From positions 1 through 64,000 of the forward strand of contig NZ_SDLI01000007.1 of NCBI RefSeq assembly GCF_004123195.1: a stretch of DNA of 64,000 nt, read 5' to 3'. Source of the DNA: Ammoniphilus sp. CFH 90114. GTDB lineage: Bacteria; Bacillota; Bacilli; Aneurinibacillales; RAOX-1. This document shows positions 61,279-64,000 of this stretch, piece after piece. The notes under the pieces were generated by a model. The model did no database searches and had not been told where the DNA came from. It saw only the letters and a program-made list of their open reading frames with translations. Position 1 is the stretch's first letter. Each line of letters starts with the position of its first letter. Position numbers and translations under genes: made by a program.

Positions 61279-63186
61279 GTGGGAAAAGGATCAAGACAGC
61301 CTATCTTTATCCTTCTGTTGGCCTTTGTTATTGTATTTGCCAGTGTGGCGAATGGACTAGCCCAGGAAGTCGAGGGAGAAGCAAAGATTCCGCAGTATAA
61401 GACGAGGAAGGAAGTTCCTGCCCAATACAAATGGAACCTTGAGGATTTGTACGTTAGTGTGGAGGCTTGGGAGAAGGACCTTCGGGAAGTTGAGGAACTA
61501 AGCGATGAACTGAGTAAGTATAATGGTCGTCTAGGAAATTCTCTGAAGAACCTAAGAAAAGCGATGGAAAAATATGTTCAATTAAGCCGCAGCTTCGAGA
61601 AGACGTATACTTACGCGAAGTTATCCTTTCATACGAACAAAAGTGACTCGGTCTATCAGGCGTTGTCCTCTCGAGCAGATGATGTTGCGATCAAGATGAG
61701 TGAAAAAATTTCGTTTTTTATCCCAGAGTTAATTAATATCCCGGAAAAGAAGCTAATGGAGTATTTATCAGATCCCAGTATGAAGGAATATAAAAGGTGG
61801 ATCGAATTGCAAGTGAGAGTCAAAGAGCATACCTTGCCAAAGGAGCTGGAACAAGTATTGGCGAAGAGTGGTGTGTTAGCCGATGCTCCAGAAAGCATTT
61901 TTGGGATGCTGACGAAAGATCTTACATTTCCTTCTATAAAGGATCAGAGCGGCAATGAAATTACGCTTACCCCGGCCAATTATGCTGCCTTCATGAAGAG
62001 CCCGGATCGGGAGGTGCGAAAGAGAGCCTATGAAGCGTACTATAAAACCATCAATCAGTTTAGAGATACGTTTGCCCAAATCTTGCAGTCTGAGGTAAAA
62101 AAGAATATCTTTTATTCTGAAGTTCGGCAGTACCCTAGTACGCGAGACGCAAGTATGGAAGGAAATCAGATCCCGGTTTCTGTGTACGATAATTTGATTG
62201 CGACCGTGGGTAAACAATTGCCGAGCCTGCATCGCTATATTGAATTAAAAAAAGAAGCCGCCAATCTTGATAAAATGTATCTGTACGATTTATACGTGAA
62301 ATTTGGCGAGGATCGGGAGAGAAGTTACATCCCTTATGCGAAGGCTCAGGAGCGAATTAAATCGGGCCTCCAGGTCCTTGGTCAGGATTATGCCCGTCTT
62401 CTTGACCGAAGTTTTAAAGACCGCTGGATCGATGTTTATTACACCCCAGGTAAGCGTTCAGGCGCTTTTCAATGGGGAGGTTATGACTCCCACCCCTATA
62501 TTCTCATGAATTACCAGGGAGAGATGGACGACATCTATACCCTCGCTCATGAATTAGGACATGCGGCCCATTCTCACTTCTCCAATCGAACTCAAAGCTA
62601 TCTGAATGCAAGTTATCCCATCTTCACGGCAGAGGTAGCTTCTACGACGAACGAAGCCTTACTGTTTAGAGAGATGTATCAGAAAGCGAAGACGAAAGAA
62701 GAGAAGATTGCTATTCTCAATCAGCGCTTAGAAGATTATAGTGGAACCTTGTTCCTTCAAACGATGTTTGCCGAGTTTGAGAAGGCGATCCATGAGAAAT
62801 CCGAAAAGGGAGAAGCCCTCACCTCTGAGATTCTTATTGAGCTGTATGGTTCTCTGATGAAAAAATATTTTGGCGATAGTCTGGAGATTGATCTTGGAGC
62901 CTCCCTTGGGTGGGCGAGAATTCCTCATTTCTACCGAAATTACTACGTCTATCAGTATGCAACAGGTTTTGCTGCGGCCAATGCCTTTGCCCAACAGATG
63001 TGGGATGAAGGGGAGCCGGCCGTTGAGCGCTATATCGAGAAGTTCTTGTCAGCTGGAAACTCCAAGGATCCGATTGAGGTGCTAAAAGAAGCGGGTGTGG
63101 ATATGACTTCTCCGGAAGTGATTGAAACAGCGTTGAAAGGGTTTATAGATACTTTAGATGAAATGGAAAGACTATTGAAGGAGTAG
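61279..63186 (+). CDS. Exported M3-family oligoendopeptidase (PepF-like)
   Basis: A 635-residue zinc peptidase with HELGH (His424 to His428) in TLAHELGHAAHSHFS and the third ligand Glu in FTAEVASTTNEALL, as in M3B oligoendopeptidase F. Unlike usual PepF, it has a hydrophobic N-terminal signal (QPIFILLLAFVIVFASVANGLA followed by QEV), predicting export. The start is GTG 61279 with AAAGGGG 8 bases upstream; a longer frame from 61249 lacks a site. A terminator overlaps the stop. Confidence 0.88.
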   Translation: MGKGSRQPIFILLLAFVIVFASVANGLAQEVEGEAKIPQYKTRKEVPAQYKWNLEDLYVSVEAWEKDLREVEELSDELSKYNGRLGNSLKNLRKAMEKYVQLSRSFEKTYTYAKLSFHTNKSDSVYQALSSRADDVAIKMSEKISFFIPELINIPEKKLMEYLSDPSMKEYKRWIELQVRVKEHTLPKELEQVLAKSGVLADAPESIFGMLTKDLTFPSIKDQSGNEITLTPANYAAFMKSPDREVRKRAYEAYYKTINQFRDTFAQILQSEVKKNIFYSEVRQYPSTRDASMEGNQIPVSVYDNLIATVGKQLPSLHRYIELKKEAANLDKMYLYDLYVKFGEDRERSYIPYAKAQERIKSGLQVLGQDYARLLDRSFKDRWIDVYYTPGKRSGAFQWGGYDSHPYILMNYQGEMDDIYTLAHELGHAAHSHFSNRTQSYLNASYPIFTAEVASTTNEALLFREMYQKAKTKEEKIAILNQRLEDYSGTLFLQTMFAEFEKAIHEKSEKGEALTSEILIELYGSLMKKYFGDSLEIDLGASLGWARIPHFYRNYYVYQYATGFAAANAFAQQMWDEGEPAVERYIEKFLSAGNSKDPIEVLKEAGVDMTSPEVIETALKGFIDTLDEMERLLKE

Positions 63187-63214
63187 GGGCCTTTACCCTA
63201 CTCTTTTCTGTTTT
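63181..63214. terminator. Terminator between the M3 peptidase and the LysR gene
   Basis: GAGTAGGG/CCCTACTC with a 7-nt loop and TTTTCTGTTTTT; the peptidase stop codon is inside the stem. Confidence 0.88.
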
Positions 63215-63998
63215 TCAGGAAGTCCAAAAAGGCTTGGGATGCTATCGATAAGTAACGGTTCTTATTCCAAGCCACAGCAAGGGAAAGGTAAACCGGCGGA
63301 TCTAAGGAGATGGGCACGAGCTTGGGATCTGTTGCCGCAATCATGCGGAGGAATAAGGTAACGCCTAAACCTTCGCTAACGAAAGATTTAATAAGGGAGA
63401 GCTGGTTCGCTGAGAAGCTTACGTTCGGAGTAATGCCCGTTTGTTTACTCGTCTCTAGAATCAACTGACGCTGAAAATACCCTTCCTTGAACAGGATGAG
63501 AGGCTCTTTTACCAAGTCATGATAGGTAATGTGGTCTTTGAAGACGAAGGGATGATCTAACGGGACACAAACGACAAGCTCTTCATGGAATAAGGGAATA
63601 TACTCTAAATGATCCGGAGGATGATCGACGACAATAATTCCTAGATCTACCTCGCCCTTCTCAATGAGTTTTTGAACTTGCAGTGTTCCCTCTTCTACTA
63701 CGCTAATTTGCAAAGATTTGAATTTCCGTTTGAAATCTTTGATGATGGCTGGGAAATAATAACTCCCTACCATAGAAGGAAGCCCAATGCGGACTTCTCC
63801 TTTTTCTAACCCTCGCATTTCGTTCAATTCCGTTCTTGCTTCCTCTACCCGACTAAGAATGGCCCGAGCGTGCTCTAAGAATACCTCTCCCTCTGGAGTG
63901 AGGACGATATGTTTAGAAGATCGGTCAAATAACGTGATTTGGAGGTCTTGTTCTAATTTTTGAATAGCTTTACTGATGGCGGGCTGAGCAACGAGAAG
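63198..63998 (-). CDS. LysR-family regulator (N-terminus outside window)
   Basis: The frame is open to the window edge on the minus strand. The first visible residues LLVAQPAISKAIQKLEQDL are the LysR helix-turn-helix, so only about 20-25 N-terminal residues are missing. The substrate-binding domain follows (GEVRIGLPSMVGSYYFPAII, IVVDHPPDHLEY, GLGVTLFLRM). A GTG/ATG start inside the visible part at 63827 would lose the DNA-binding domain and is not used. Target genes probably lie beyond the window. Confidence 0.88.
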   Translation of the reverse strand, partial: LLVAQPAISKAIQKLEQDLQITLFDRSSKHIVLTPEGEVFLEHARAILSRVEEARTELNEMRGLEKGEVRIGLPSMVGSYYFPAIIKDFKRKFKSLQISVVEEGTLQVQKLIEKGEVDLGIIVVDHPPDHLEYIPLFHEELVVCVPLDHPFVFKDHITYHDLVKEPLILFKEGYFQRQLILETSKQTGITPNVSFSANQLSLIKSFVSEGLGVTLFLRMIAATDPKLVPISLDPPVYLSLAVAWNKNRYLSIASQAFLDFLKNRKE

Positions 63999-64000
63999 AT

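Overview
The window reads as chromosome of a spore-forming Bacillota (Bacillales, most like the Brevibacillus/Aneurinibacillus/Ammoniphilus part of Paenibacillaceae). The signs are an S-layer-homology (SLH) protein, a YheC/YheD-type ATP-grasp spore protein, a CwlD-like amidase, RNase J, HemQ, a caa3 oxidase cluster (ctaCDEF-ctaG-ctaM), the acetyl branch of the DAP pathway, a GlnR-type operator, S-box and THI-box riboswitches, strong AGGAGG ribosome sites and U-tailed terminators. The species is not identified. I saw no rRNA, tRNA, phage, IS element or CRISPR array.

Layout. 1-6 kb: end of a large SLH surface protein whose modules resemble transcobalamin, an ATP-grasp protein, and a His-rich lipoprotein sharing a copper-type promoter motif with copA (6-8.5 kb). 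8.6-15.3 kb: orphan PAS histidine kinase, RNase J, SulP and MgtC transporters, a DUF3817 protein. 15.3-21.3 kb: a long leader followed by the caa3 oxidase operon and its assembly factors. 21.4-33.5 kb: housekeeping genes (hydroxyacid dehydrogenase, hemQ, cwlD, dapH-dapL, glnA, acnA, an IclR regulator, a MerR-like protein) and small unknowns. 33.5-41 kb: dipeptide epimerase; two S-box riboswitches controlling metH and hom, with hom interrupted by an in-frame amber codon; a PatA-like aminotransferase. 41-49.6 kb: a tungsten/molybdenum cofactor island (MoeB-like E1, AOR-family oxidoreductase, MoaD-like protein, a small Gly-Gly-ending protein, two MoeA proteins, MoaA). 49.6-60.5 kb: a THI-box riboswitch, tenI-thiO-thiS-thiG-thiF, and then in the same direction LuxE-like and LuxC-like genes, an NMT1/THI5-type ABC importer and a short-chain dehydrogenase. 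60.5-64 kb: NUDIX hydrolase, an exported M3 peptidase, and the start-truncated end of a LysR regulator.

The most interesting candidate system is the 54.5-60.5 kb block. A LuxE/LuxC pair without luciferase, an importer and an SDR sit behind a thiazole-synthesis operon. The gene set could import a carboxylate, activate it on AMP and cysteine, reduce it to an aldehyde and then to an alcohol. Given the thiamine context, I propose salvage of an oxidised (carboxylic) thiamine moiety to the alcohol used in thiamine synthesis. This is inference from gene content and order. Secondary points are the SLH-anchored transcobalamin-like protein beside a genome that encodes B12-dependent MetH, the copper-type motif shared by copA and a His-rich lipoprotein, the amber codon in hom, and two paralogous E1 enzymes, one beside MoaD and one beside ThiS.
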